The notes beneath the pieces are model-generated. The model had not been told where the DNA came from. It searched no databases and saw only the letters and a list, made by a program, of their open reading frames with translations. From positions 372,001 through 436,000 of the forward strand of contig JAHLTZ010000018.1 in the NCBI GenBank assembly GCA_025786725.1: a stretch of DNA of 64,000 nt, in the 5' to 3' direction. This document shows, piece by piece, positions 25,562 through 34,548 of this stretch. The translations under genes were made by a program, and so were the position numbers. Position 1 is the stretch's first letter. Every line of letters begins with the position of its first letter. Origin of the DNA: Syncephalis fuscata. Its lineage: Eukaryota > Zoopagomycota > Zoopagomycetes > Zoopagales > Piptocephalidaceae.

Positions 25562-25813
25562 ATGAAGATTTATATCACCGTTTTCTGTGCTCTTGTCGTG
25601 GTGCTTGTAATCAGTGCAGCTATGGCGGATGCCGATTCTCGTCTACTCCGTCGGGCTGTTGCTAAATCGACGAAAACAAAGACATGTATTCGTATGATTA
25701 ATGCTAATAGCGGTGTTGGCTGTCCTGGTTTTGTCCCTTCGCCTGGATGTGGTAGAATTCCTGGAGATCCCGATGCGCCATATCCTGGATGCTGTTCTAG
25801 GCCTGCTTGTTAG
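25562..25813 (+). CDS. Small secreted cysteine-rich protein, copy 1
   Basis: 83 residues, single exon. Residues 1-24 are a clear signal peptide (MKIYITVFCALVVVLVISAA, then MADAD). The next residues, SRLLRRAVA, contain a dibasic RR that could be a Kex2-type cleavage site; RLLR also happens to fit the oomycete RxLR pattern. The mature part has six Cys spaced C-x(13)-C-x(8)-C-x(13)-CC-x(4)-C with the ending YPGCCSRPAC. The YPxCC block recalls single-domain von Willebrand type C (SVWC) proteins, which usually have eight Cys, so the resemblance is only suggestive. Paralogues lie at 31813 and 33026. Probably an extracellular effector or defence-like peptide; function unknown. Confidence 0.8.
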   Translation: MKIYITVFCALVVVLVISAAMADADSRLLRRAVAKSTKTKTCIRMINANSGVGCPGFVPSPGCGRIPGDPDAPYPGCCSRPAC

Positions 25814-25893
25814 ATTGGATTTAATAGCTTGCTATGAAAAAGATTAAAGAAATAAAGCCATAATTTTTTCCAAGTTACATTATTGATACAATA

Positions 25894-26560
25894 TGGGGCG
25901 TGCTGCAACAAAGCCGAACAAAATGAGCGTTGGGTGGTCCAGTTGACAAGATCATGTCTTGTTTCTTTGCTTCTGCCAGCTCGCCAATGCATCGCCTACA
26001 CAACCGCCGACATTGGAGCAGAGGATATAACTTTGGATATAGGCAAGCATGCGCCACAGCGAGCTAGTGGAAAGCTCGGCTGGTGTAGTTCTAGCACACC
26101 GCTCGGTGTACTTCCAGCCATGCTCAAAGACGTTGAACCTGTTTGTTCATTGACTGGACGAGTGGGCAGGTCAAAATGAGATAGCAATCACTGTAGGAAG
26201 GACATGTGGCAATTGAGACTAAAAGGCAGATGACGTCCAGTAAATTACCATCTCTACTTTCAAAATCTAATAGCTTAATAACATAATCGCTACTTATTAG
26301 TAAAAGACGCAATCCTAAATATAGTGATGCGCATTGTGATAAACCAACCAGTAACAGGATTGATAGAGATCTGCCACAAACCTTTTTTTCCTTTGCCAAG
26401 TCGCGTTTCGTCACGCGCGGCTCTTTCTCTTTTTGTTTCTCGTCTCATCCACTTTACACGCTGTCAGCTTCTGTCACCTCACCTCATCCTCGCTCCGTTA
26501 GCCTCTTCAATTCCGCTAGTATGTTTGGTACCGTTGGCATCTTTCTATCAATTCTGTACA
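25894..26560. other. Intergenic, between secreted protein copy 1 and the CRN locus
   Basis: Similarity to the flanks of the other secreted-protein copies stops at about 25893, just past TTACATTATTGATACAAT. The sequence after it is more GC-rich than its surroundings and shows no conserved ORF on either strand. From about 26380 to 26560 there is a pyrimidine-rich CT/TC stretch that probably is the promoter or leader of the CRN gene. Confidence 0.5.
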
Positions 26561-28549
26561 ATGTCTTTTAAAGAGATTAAACAACTTCTTGGAACAGTGC
26601 TATGTACCAGCCAAGGTAAGCTCAGTCCGACAGCAATAGACACTTCTTCTCTCCTCCCATACAATTTCTATCTGCTCTGCGCCTATTGTGACATCTGCAA
26701 GCATCAAAGAGGGAACTATGAGCCGCCTCGTGTCTCACATGCCTCTCTGCTTGTCATTGCTGTCAGGCTGGCGCATCATGAGCCTAAGTGGCTCTTGTCA
26801 TTCTCTCTTTTCTCACCTTCTCGTCTTTTCTCGTTTGCGTACACGTGCCTCACTCGTTTACTCATTCGTTTTGTTTCACCGGCCCCACCTGATGGGGATT
26901 AGCCGCTCCAGTCGTCACAGCTGCTCCAGCCGCTCTAGCGAATACAGTAATCAAAGTCTGGGTCAAGCTCCTTCAAGCTGCACCAAACAGTTCACGCTTT
27001 GCGGAGCTGGACATTGATAAAATCACGAATCCCAATCAAAGCAATGATATTGCCGACCTCCGCAAAACACTTATCACCGATGTTGCTTTCACAAACAAGC
27101 TTGATGGCATAGCCTCGTCCGATCTAAAAGTCTACAACAACAACGAAGATGCTACCAACCAGATAGAGCCTATTGAAGAAGATAGTCCACTTTCAGAGCT
27201 TATTGAGACCGGGAAGGGCGATAGGAAGAGGACGCCATGATTGTTGTAGCGCCACCTCCTTCCAGTAAGTAGTGCAGGCGCGATATTGCCAGGTTACTAG
27301 TTATGAATGTTATCAGCTCTTCTCACACTTTATCCTATTTTTTCTACAGGCAGTCTTTTACTCAAACGAATGGGTGCTTTCTATGACGAGAGATCAGTAC
27401 TTCGCCTTAGACAAGAATATGAACATGTGTACAATTTTACTACTTTAAACAGTAAGTTATTTTGGCTGTTGTTAGTGGTGTGGTCTGTACTGGATGTGAA
27501 TTTGTCTAACCCGCTGGTTTTTTACAGGGCCGCGTCACTTTGAGCACACTAATGAAGTATATCCGGAGTATAACTTCTATATTGAACCCAGACAAGTCCA
27601 GGAATTTGGAGAGAACCTCCTCAAGCGCAGGTTTGTTCTTTACGATGGTCACCGCCAGAGTGGCAAGTCCACCTTTTGCCAGGCAGTGTTGCGGTGGTTT
27701 GCCGAGCATCCGAATAAGTTTCTGGAGATTACTGGTAGCCCCGTGGAAGATTTCGAGGTATACCCCGTAACCTTTGATAGTAACATTGTGATCAACCAAA
27801 CAAGCCAAGTGCAGTGCGTCTATTCTTCGCAGTTTGATGCTGGAAACAATGAGTATGCGAGAAATCGAGCTATCTGAAGGGCCACCGAACGTGGATGAAC
27901 TTGACCCTCGGTGGTTGTTGAAACATATAATTAAGGTGAGTGTTGTATATATAGTATAAAGCTCATTGACAATGGATTGATATTGACATTTGTTTGGTCA
28001 ATGCTTATTTATACAGAACTTGTCTATTCAGCGGCTTTGGGCTAGGCAATCCTTGAACGCTGGCGGATTTCCGTCAGACTATGCGTTTCAAGCCGAGTTT
28101 GGCATTATCCTTAACAGTCTGCTCCCAGAGCGTACTCAGGATTAGGCTACAGAGCCTTCCTGGAAGCCAAGAATCGCGGCCAAGACAATGGAAGACTAGA
28201 CATTCTCGTACATAATGGCCGCAACAGACCTAAATACGGCTTCAAATTGAGGGTTGATGCGACCGAAGCGGTATTTTATGAGCAATGTCGTCGTGCCGAA
28301 AAATACGCCCAAACTTACGGCTGTGCTGCGGTGTATGTAATTAATCTATGTCCCAGCTCCAGTGAACAGCTAGGCTACTTTGGAAGCAATTATGACAAAG
28401 TGGTCCCAGTGGTCGTGGCTATTGATCACGAAGGATATGAAGGTACGATACATTACGACGAGAATAATAATGATAGCATAGAGATTGTACGTCGAAATTG
28501 GGATATTGCATTTAGGGATATCGGACGAGTTAAGTCTAGCTTTTCTTAA
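26561..28549 (+). pseudogene. Crinkler (CRN)-type gene: header domain, P-loop NTPase, REase-like C-terminus; frame-broken
   Basis: CRN proteins are modular effectors of oomycetes, chytrids and some Mucoromycota that carry an N-terminal ubiquitin-like header, a P-loop NTPase and often a restriction-endonuclease-fold tail. Here exon 1 (MSFKEIKQLLGT) and exon 2 (TLITDVAFTNKLDGI, DSPLSELIE, then VVAPPPS) fit the header. Exon 4 has Walker A GHRQSGKST near 27640. Later GGFPSDYAFQAEFG and GRLDILVHNG with YGFKLRV match the endonuclease region, in which the usual GIEL Glu appears replaced. Frame breaks occur near 27225 and 28145, and the link across about 27880 is unclear. Either a decayed gene or one carrying sequence errors. 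GC content is higher than in its neighbours. Confidence 0.7.
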
Positions 28550-28979
28550 TAAAGGTATTAAACGAGTTTAGCTTTCAACGCTGTTGCTGAGTTGTTTGGC
28601 AAATACAAATAAAAGTGTATTTAAAGACAGATTCAATTGGTAAAACATTTGATGTTAAAGCTAGAGAAGTTATTAAAAGATTATTGTTTTTATTGAATAA
28701 GGTAATGTTTAGTATTTATAAGAGTACTTGTTAGTTAGATAATGAATAGTCATAGTGTTTAATGGTAATGGCTAACAATAACGACAATATTATTGATCAT
28801 ATGGCACTTGACCATAAAATTAAGGGAAATTAGAAAATGGACCGTTTTCAATTTTATTAAACTTATTTAATAAGTAACAATAAGCTGTTTTTAGCTTTAC
28901 TTATTGAAATACACCGTTTAAAAGTTTACCAAATGTCTACCAAAATACTTAAAAAGCTATATTTAACAGTATTGCAAAC
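28550..28979. other. Intergenic between CRN and MULE remnants
   Basis: Very AT-rich. It probably includes the 5' end of the decayed MULE, but I could not identify terminal inverted repeats or a coding exon in it. Confidence 0.4.
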
Positions 28980-30288
28980 TGAAGATTGCTGTTGACGAGT
29001 TTAAACTTGTTAACAATTGCAATTTTAAGAGTAAGAATAGTGATTCAACAAGATTACAGCTTATTTGTTCTCATGAATACCGTTCCAGAAATAAATGCCA
29101 ATTTGTTTTGACTGCCAAAAAGCAAAAAACTGGCCTAGTAAAGATTACCTAGTACAATATTAAACATTTGAATGTTGTTCATATAAATCTAATAATAATA
29201 ATATTAAATCTATTACTAATCTATTACAAATGATGTTGCTACATTTCAAATATGAAATTAAAAAATGTACAAGTGAAAGTATTAAGTACATATTTGATTA
29301 TTTAATATACAATACCAATTGTAATATCTCAACAGAAGTTGATATTAACAGCAATATCAATTCTTTTTTATTTATTAAATATTACCTTATCAAATTCAAG
29401 CATTTTAATCCTGGCTCTGTTCAGTACTTTTTGCAGAATCAGTCTGTTAATTTTAAAATGGCATTTTATGTCCTTCATCGTCTATTAAAGCTTACCAGTA
29501 TACTCGTAAAGTACTGGTAATTGACGGTTGCCATCTAAGGTTTTCTTATGGCGCTGTTGCTCTTGATGCAGTTGTTAAAGATGGAAATAACGATATTTTA
29601 CCTTTGGTTGTTGCTATAGTATTTCATAAAATAAAAACAACTGGGTTTATTTTCCTAAACATTTATCAAATTCAATACCTGAATTAAGTATTCACAAGCT
29701 CAAGGATTGTTAACTAATGATATCTATTTGTTGTATAAATCAACATTAACTGACGCCAATAATTATATAATTAACGATTATTCTGATACCAAATTTCAAG
29801 CTAATGATACTAAGTCTGGTATTGACAGAACAGTAGATTTAACTGCAAAAACCTGCACGTGTGGATACTGGGAAGAGATGAAGTTTGTTTGTAGTCATGT
29901 GGCAATAATTTTGAAGGATTGTAGGCTTTCATTAGATGATTTTATTGATAAATCTTACACCATTGATTATTTAAACAAATTATATGCTCCAGCAATTTGC
30001 CTGGTTGAAATGGAATCAATTACTGCAGATGTTTTGTGTTTGCCGCCGAAAATAACAAAGAAAGCCGGTAGACCAAGAGTTAAAAGAATCAGATGTTGTG
30101 GTGAGGCTTTGGAAGCCTCCCAACGATATACTTGTCACAATTGTAGATTAAAAGGACACAATACAAGAACATGCTCTGTAAACACTAGTATTAGTAACAT
30201 TGAAACAAACACTTTATTGAAGAGCAAATACAAACTACTAATGAAACGGCTATTAAGAAAAGAAGACACGTCATTAAAGAATGTTTAA
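28980..30288 (+). pseudogene. Mutator-like (MULE) transposase, degenerate
   Basis: Pieces of a MuDR/MULE transposase appear in order but are interrupted. At about 29040-29190 is a zinc-binding DNA-binding domain (LQLICSHEYRSRNKCQFVLT, later HLNVVH) with an in-frame stop. At 29511-29620 is the catalytic-core start VIDGCHLR...YGAVALDAV with its first Asp. The central catalytic region after it is mostly missing. At 29707-30288 one open frame gives a SWIM zinc finger (CTCGYW...VCSHV), and near the end a CCHC knuckle (CHNCRLKGHNTRTC). The deletion and several stops make it non-autonomous. It separates secreted-protein copy 1 and the CRN locus from copies 2 and 3. Confidence 0.85.
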
Positions 30289-30644
30289 TTTGTGATAAAG
30301 TCATTGCAAGAAAACGGTGTGTGGAGCAAATAAATAATAATTTTATTAATAAACAACTTAATAATTTTAAAAAAAGGAATCTATTGTGGTGAAATTTAAA
30401 AGCAGTGTATTTTTCAAAAATTCTTATTGTCAATTATCAGTATATATATATGTTGATTGATTAATTGAACAGATATAATAGCAAATAATATTTAGTTACT
30501 TGAAATCCTCAATAATAATTATGATTTAAATAACACTGCTTATTTATAGTTTTGAAATAAGATAATAAGCAAATTAGTATCATTAAATCGGCAAGCACTC
30601 ATTGTAATATAATTTATTAACTAACATATTAACATAAGCTTTTA

Positions 30645-31544
30645 TTATAGTTTATTCTTTATCATGGATTGTGCAATAAAAGCATCCCAGTCAGGACGGC
30701 GTTTTGCTAAAAATTCACCAATACCGTATGCTGCCTCCTCTGAAGTTAACATACGTGTAAACACTTGTTTCACTAACTTGGTTGCTTTATCTTCTTCGAT
30801 GGACGCTGTTGATCCAAAAGTTGCAGGCTCACCGCCACCTATAACAGACACGAGTTGCTTGGCGTCGGCCATAGCCAATGGAGCATTGTTGCGCAATAAA
30901 CTAATATAATGAGCTACTACTGCATCCAAGTCATCTACACTATCGACAGTTTTAGTTAAAAAGCCAGGCCATTCGCGTAGTGCCTCCACTGCAGTAACCA
31001 GGCGTGCCGTCATCATCAGTTCTCGTGATCGTACGGGACCTAGATCCGGAACAATATACCGAGCAATCACCGCGGGCACCAAGCCACGCTCAACTTCTGA
31101 CAAACGAAAATAAACATCTTTTCCGGGCTGATCGACAGCTTTGGCAGGTGACTGCTTCGAGATGGCAATCCGAATATCAGCACAGAAAATGAGGCCAACT
31201 CCACCACCAAGAGCCGGTCCTTGAATACGAGCAATAACTGGCTTTGGACAATGCCGTATCGCATCAAACATCTCCAGCGCGCCAACCACCGGATCTTTGG
31301 CTGCTTTAGAGCTTTCCGGTTCGCTGTTGGCTTGTGCCAGGTCCATACCAGTGCAAAAATACTGACCTGCTCCGGTAAGTATTGCTACGCGAACGACAGG
31401 GTCGGAGGCAAGCTTACGAAAGGCATGCGTTAGCTCATCTCTCATACGAGGTGAAATGGCATTGGCTCTCTTGGGCCTGTTTAGCGTTACAGTAGCCACG
31501 CCGTTTGCTACTGTGTAGATAATATCGTGATATACGATGTCCAT
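30645..31544 (-). CDS. Enoyl-CoA hydratase/isomerase (crotonase) family protein, intronless
   Basis: 299 residues from MDIVYHDIIYTVANGVATVT. The in-frame ATG at 31652 would add a leader that overlaps the divergent promoter, so I prefer 31544. Crotonase motifs: TLNRPKRANAIS, VAILTGAGQYFCTGMDL, IQGPALGGGVGLIFCADIRI, RLSEVERGLVPAVIARYIV. The first oxyanion-hole region is intact. The position that holds the first catalytic Glu in mitochondrial hydratase is Gly here (GGGVGL). The form recalls methyl- or isohexenyl-glutaconyl-CoA hydratases of the AtuE/LiuC type. The C-terminus KNKL could act as a weak peroxisomal signal. It has no intron, unlike nearly all neighbours. A remnant of a second copy is at 32.7 kb. 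Confidence 0.88.
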   Translation of the reverse strand: MDIVYHDIIYTVANGVATVTLNRPKRANAISPRMRDELTHAFRKLASDPVVRVAILTGAGQYFCTGMDLAQANSEPESSKAAKDPVVGALEMFDAIRHCPKPVIARIQGPALGGGVGLIFCADIRIAISKQSPAKAVDQPGKDVYFRLSEVERGLVPAVIARYIVPDLGPVRSRELMMTARLVTAVEALREWPGFLTKTVDSVDDLDAVVAHYISLLRNNAPLAMADAKQLVSVIGGGEPATFGSTASIEEDKATKLVKQVFTRMLTSEEAAYGIGEFLAKRRPDWDAFIAQSMIKNKL

Positions 31545-31812
31545 TGTTGTGAGAACGCCAATTGCGTATGCATGCAAATGAAATACTAAATACGTGCACG
31601 TGCAGATGAAAACGCTAATAGTTGTGCGTGTGTGTAAAGGAGAATAAGCCACAACTATTGCTCTACTTCTTTCTACTTTCTACTATTTAGTATATACATC
31701 TTTACACCTGCCTATTGTTTATTTATTCTTATAATCTACACTATTTATTACTTTTAGTATATATATATATACTTGTCTACTTGTCTATTTGTTTTATTAA
31801 CCAGTCATCATC
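31545..31812. promoter_or_regulatory. Divergent promoter region between hydratase and secreted-protein genes
   Basis: The 268-bp gap separates the divergent start codons. It contains GCATGCAAATG and CACGTGCACGTG near 31565-31605, the second holding overlapping CACGTG-type E-box palindromes. After these come GTAAAGGAGAATAAGCC and several TATATA runs before the secreted-protein ATG. Blocks of it recur upstream of copies 1 and 3, which argues that they carry regulatory function or were copied recently. Assignment as promoter is by position. Confidence 0.5.
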
Positions 31813-32151
31813 ATGAAGGTTTCTATTGCTGTTGTCTGTGCTCTTGTTGTAGTGTTTGTAGTCAACACGGCTACAGTGGATGCCAAACGTCATTTGCTTC
31901 GTCGAGCTGATGCTACATCGACGGGCAAAAAGGAATGTGTTGGTAAAAATAGTGATGGCACTCTTAGTCAATGTCCTCGGTTCAAGATGAGTTCTAATTG
32001 TCGTCTTGTTTACGATAAACCCGATGGTTTATATCCTGAATGCTGTCCCCGTGTTACTTGTCATGCTGAGGCTCATGCTGAAGCTCACGATGAAGCTCAT
32101 GCCGAAGCTCATGCCAAACAGCAGAAAGAGGCTGATCAACCAAAGCCGTAG
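31813..32151 (+). CDS. Small secreted cysteine-rich protein, copy 2, with His-rich tail
   Basis: 112 residues, single exon. The signal peptide is MKVSIAVVCALVVVFVVNTA, cut near VDA. A short basic stretch RHLLRR follows, then the six-Cys module: ECVGKNS...QCPRF...NCRLVY and YPECCPRVTC. Unlike the two paralogues it has a C-terminal tail in which His recurs every four residues (HAEAHAEAHDEAHAEAHAK), then QQKEADQPKP. This spacing puts His on one face of a helix and suggests metal binding, but that is inference. It is divergent to the intact hydratase gene. The SVWC-like YPxCC ending is shared with the paralogues; function is unknown. Confidence 0.82.
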   Translation: MKVSIAVVCALVVVFVVNTATVDAKRHLLRRADATSTGKKECVGKNSDGTLSQCPRFKMSSNCRLVYDKPDGLYPECCPRVTCHAEAHAEAHDEAHAEAHAKQQKEADQPKP

Positions 32152-32671
32152 TTGATTTTAAGTCACATTACCAATACAATCCAAGTATATTTAATGGAAA
32201 CAGACATATTAGCAATTATGACCTTTAATCTGCTTGCATAACAAATTTCAATTACTTTATAGATTTGTTTTACCAATTAATCTATAGTATTACTGCTTAG
32301 ATAATACAGTTGTATTTCATTTTTGTTTATAAGTCAATCAGTTGTATGGCAAATAAATATACTGTATTTACCATTTAATTTTACATATTGCATATCATTA
32401 TTGCCATTTATCAATATATGATAGTTGAATAGATACAATAATAAGCAATAGTAACTATAATTTAACTGACATTTTATTTATTTATTTAATAATTTTGGAA
32501 TAAAATGATAAACAAGTTTGGTATTATATGAAACAACCACGCTTACTCACTTCTAACTATGCAATCTCTATAAAAGATTGTTCAATAACCTGAAAACAAA
32601 GAACATACTGTGGTATGATTTATTAAACAGCATATTAAACTGAATTATCACTATTAAATGCTTAACAATTA

Positions 32672-32765
32672 TTGTAGTTTATTCTTATTATCGTTGCCTC
32701 TCTTGGGCCTATTAAGCATAGTAGTGGACATACCCTTTGCTATTGTGTAAAGCGAACATTGTAAT
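32672..32765 (-). pseudogene. Remnant of the duplicated enoyl-CoA hydratase gene
   Basis: On the minus strand this reads YTIAKGMSTTMLNRPKRGN, which matches YTVANGVATVTLNRPKRANA of the intact gene at 30.6-31.5 kb, and then jumps straight to the C-terminal residues NKL and the shared 3' flank. The body, about 250 codons, is deleted. The reading frame is therefore not functional. It shows that the hydratase and the secreted-protein gene were copied together. Confidence 0.85.
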
Positions 32766-33025
32766 ACATGCGGCCCTTTGCTATGCAAAAATAGCTGCAT
32801 AAGCGTGCGAATAAGAATGCCAGTTATGTATGTTTGCAAAGAAAAAGGGGCCACAACCATTGCTCTATGCCTTTCTACCTTTGACTGTTTAGTATAAATA
32901 GCTTTACATTTTCCTGCATGTTTATCTGTTTTATTAACTTACATTCTACTTTCTTCTTTCTACTGCATATTGCATCTGTTTGCACTCGTTTGTTTGTTTG
33001 CCCGTTTTATTAGCCAGTCATCACC

Positions 33026-33313
33026 ATGAAGATTTATATCGCTGTCGTCTGTGCTCTTGCTATGGTACTTGTAGCCAGTACGGCTATGGTGGATGCCAAC
33101 TCTCGTCTACTCCGTCGGGCGACTGCTACATATGCGGGAAAGAAGCAATGTATTAGTAAGGATAGTAATGGTGGTGTTCTTGGCTGTCCTATGTATAAGC
33201 TAAAGGCTGGATGCTACATGACTTCTGGCAATCCCGATGCTGAATATCCTGATTGCTGCCCTCAGCCTGTTTGTCCTAAATCCTACGAGGAACAACAGGA
33301 AGAAACGGATTAA
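33026..33313 (+). CDS. Small secreted cysteine-rich protein, copy 3
   Basis: 95 residues, single exon. The signal peptide MKIYIAVVCALAMVLVASTA is nearly the same as in copy 1, followed by SRLLRRATA (dibasic site). The six-Cys module runs QCISKDS...GCPMYKLKAGCYM and ends YPDCCPQPVC; a short acidic tail (KSYEEQQEETD) follows. Copy 1 ends at the last Cys, copy 2 has a His-rich tail, and copy 3 an acidic one, so the tail is the most variable part. The mature region differs more between copies than the signal peptide does, as seen in fast-evolving secreted proteins. Confidence 0.82.
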   Translation: MKIYIAVVCALAMVLVASTAMVDANSRLLRRATATYAGKKQCISKDSNGGVLGCPMYKLKAGCYMTSGNPDAEYPDCCPQPVCPKSYEEQQEETD

Positions 33314-33603
33314 TCAACATCAAAGTTGTCTTCCAAGTTACATCACAATACAGTCTACATATATCCGATGGAAACAATATGCAATAGTAACTACAACCTT
33401 TAATCTGCTTGCATAACATATTTAGTCTAATTTCCATATCTATTCACCAATTAATCTACGGTATTATTGTCTAGACAATGCAATTGTAGTTTAATTGCTC
33501 ATTAAATCAATCAATTGTACAATAATAAATACAAATTATTTATTATTTACTCTACTTTATATCATAATCATTATATTTTATTAATTTCATTCAATTTATA
33601 ATA

Positions 33604-34432
33604 TTAATAAAAGACGCAATCTTCTGGATATACATGATGATCCAGCGGTATCATTGATTCTTTCTTAACATCTCGTTTAAGCGATTTTCGCATATCTATT
33701 ACCAATTATTGCATTAACAACATTATATAACTATATAACTATATATATTGAATATTACATACCAAAAGCATCTTCATCGGGACTATCAATCCCACTGTAG
33801 TATTTAAGTACTCGGCGATAAACTATATATCCAAATTTCTCGTACATTTTAATTGCTGCCGTATTAGAAACACGTACAAACAGATCAACAAAATAGCCAT
33901 CATACCTAAATAGAAGATACCGTATAAATCAATATTGCTATTATTGCTATTAGATAGAGTACAATACTTACATGTCCTCCGAAATATCCTCCAGAATATC
34001 CATTAAATGACGGGCAAGCCCCACTCGGCGATATTCTGGCGCGACTGTAACTGCCGTAACGTGGCCATGCCATTCCTTGCCACGTCCCTCCGTCTTGCCC
34101 ATAACTAAATCATTGTGTATATATTAGCCACACTTATACAAATACATAGCTCAATAGCCTACTATATCCCTCAATTGTTCCATTCGGTGCCTCGGCCGTG
34201 TAGAATAGATTTGGCCAACGAGCAATGTATTGTAAATAAAATGAAATATTATACTATACTCAATATTAGTTATTGACTATCTCCAACACGTCTACTTACT
34301 GTTTCCGTATAATAGTCAAGATTCCTTAGTCAATAGTAAATTAACATACTCATTCGTTTAAAAGTACAAAACTACCTACACATTGTTAAATTTAAACAAA
34401 TCAGTCGCGCAGAAACGCCGGAGTGTTGTCAT
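33604..34432 (-). CDS. NAA20: N-alpha-acetyltransferase 20, catalytic subunit of NatB
   Basis: NatB acetylates nascent chains starting Met-Asp, -Glu, -Asn or -Gln on the ribosome. The protein starts MTTLRRFCATDLFKFNNVNL and continues YYTETYSLSFYLQYIARWP, EWHGHVTAVTVAPEYRRVGL (GNAT acetyl-CoA site with R-R-x-G-L), ILEDISEDM, FVDLFVRVSNTAAIKMYEK, YYSGIDSPDEDAFDMRKSL and IPLDHHVYPEDC. All NAA20 blocks are in order over about 175 residues. Five or so short introns interrupt it. Stop TAA at 33604-33606. Confidence 0.95.
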
Positions 34433-34548
34433 TGTGGCTTTAATACTAATGAGCTAGACTAATAGGACAAAAAAGAAAGACTGCAAATTTCATTTAATTA
34501 TCTTTACAAAGTCAATGGCATAAAACATTTATTTTTGCTATGAATCAA

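Larger units (their letters stand above)
30430..32390. repeat. Duplicated unit, copy 2: hydratase plus divergent secreted-protein gene (complete)
   Basis: This span and 32400-33560 align from end to end: 5' flank (AATAAGCAA, a TTATTAA...CATATTAA block), hydratase 3' end (TAGTTTATTCTT), hydratase 5' end (LNRPKR codons), shared promoter (CCACAAC-ATTGCTCTA, TTTCTAC), secreted protein gene, and 3' flank (CCTTTAATCTGCTTGCATAACA, CCAATTAATCTA). It is the only copy in which both genes are intact. A third, shorter unit covers about 25180-25893. Confidence 0.8.
32400..33560. repeat. Duplicated unit, copy 3: hydratase mostly deleted, secreted-protein gene intact
   Basis: Collinear with 30430-32390 but about 800 bp shorter, almost all of the difference being loss of the hydratase body. 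Both flanks and the divergent promoter are recognisable (for example GGGGCCACAACCATTGCTCTA). Confidence 0.8.

Noticed and set aside
25562..25700. RLLR as a true oomycete RxLR effector motif
   Set aside because: Mitoribosomal and intron evidence favours a fungus, copy 2 lacks an exact RxLR, and a dibasic protease site explains the conserved LLRR more simply.
26324..26902. 192-codon plus-strand ORF
   Set aside because: It covers the pyrimidine-rich leader and first intron of the CRN gene; composition (Leu/Ser/Pro) follows the CT-rich DNA, and no motif was seen.
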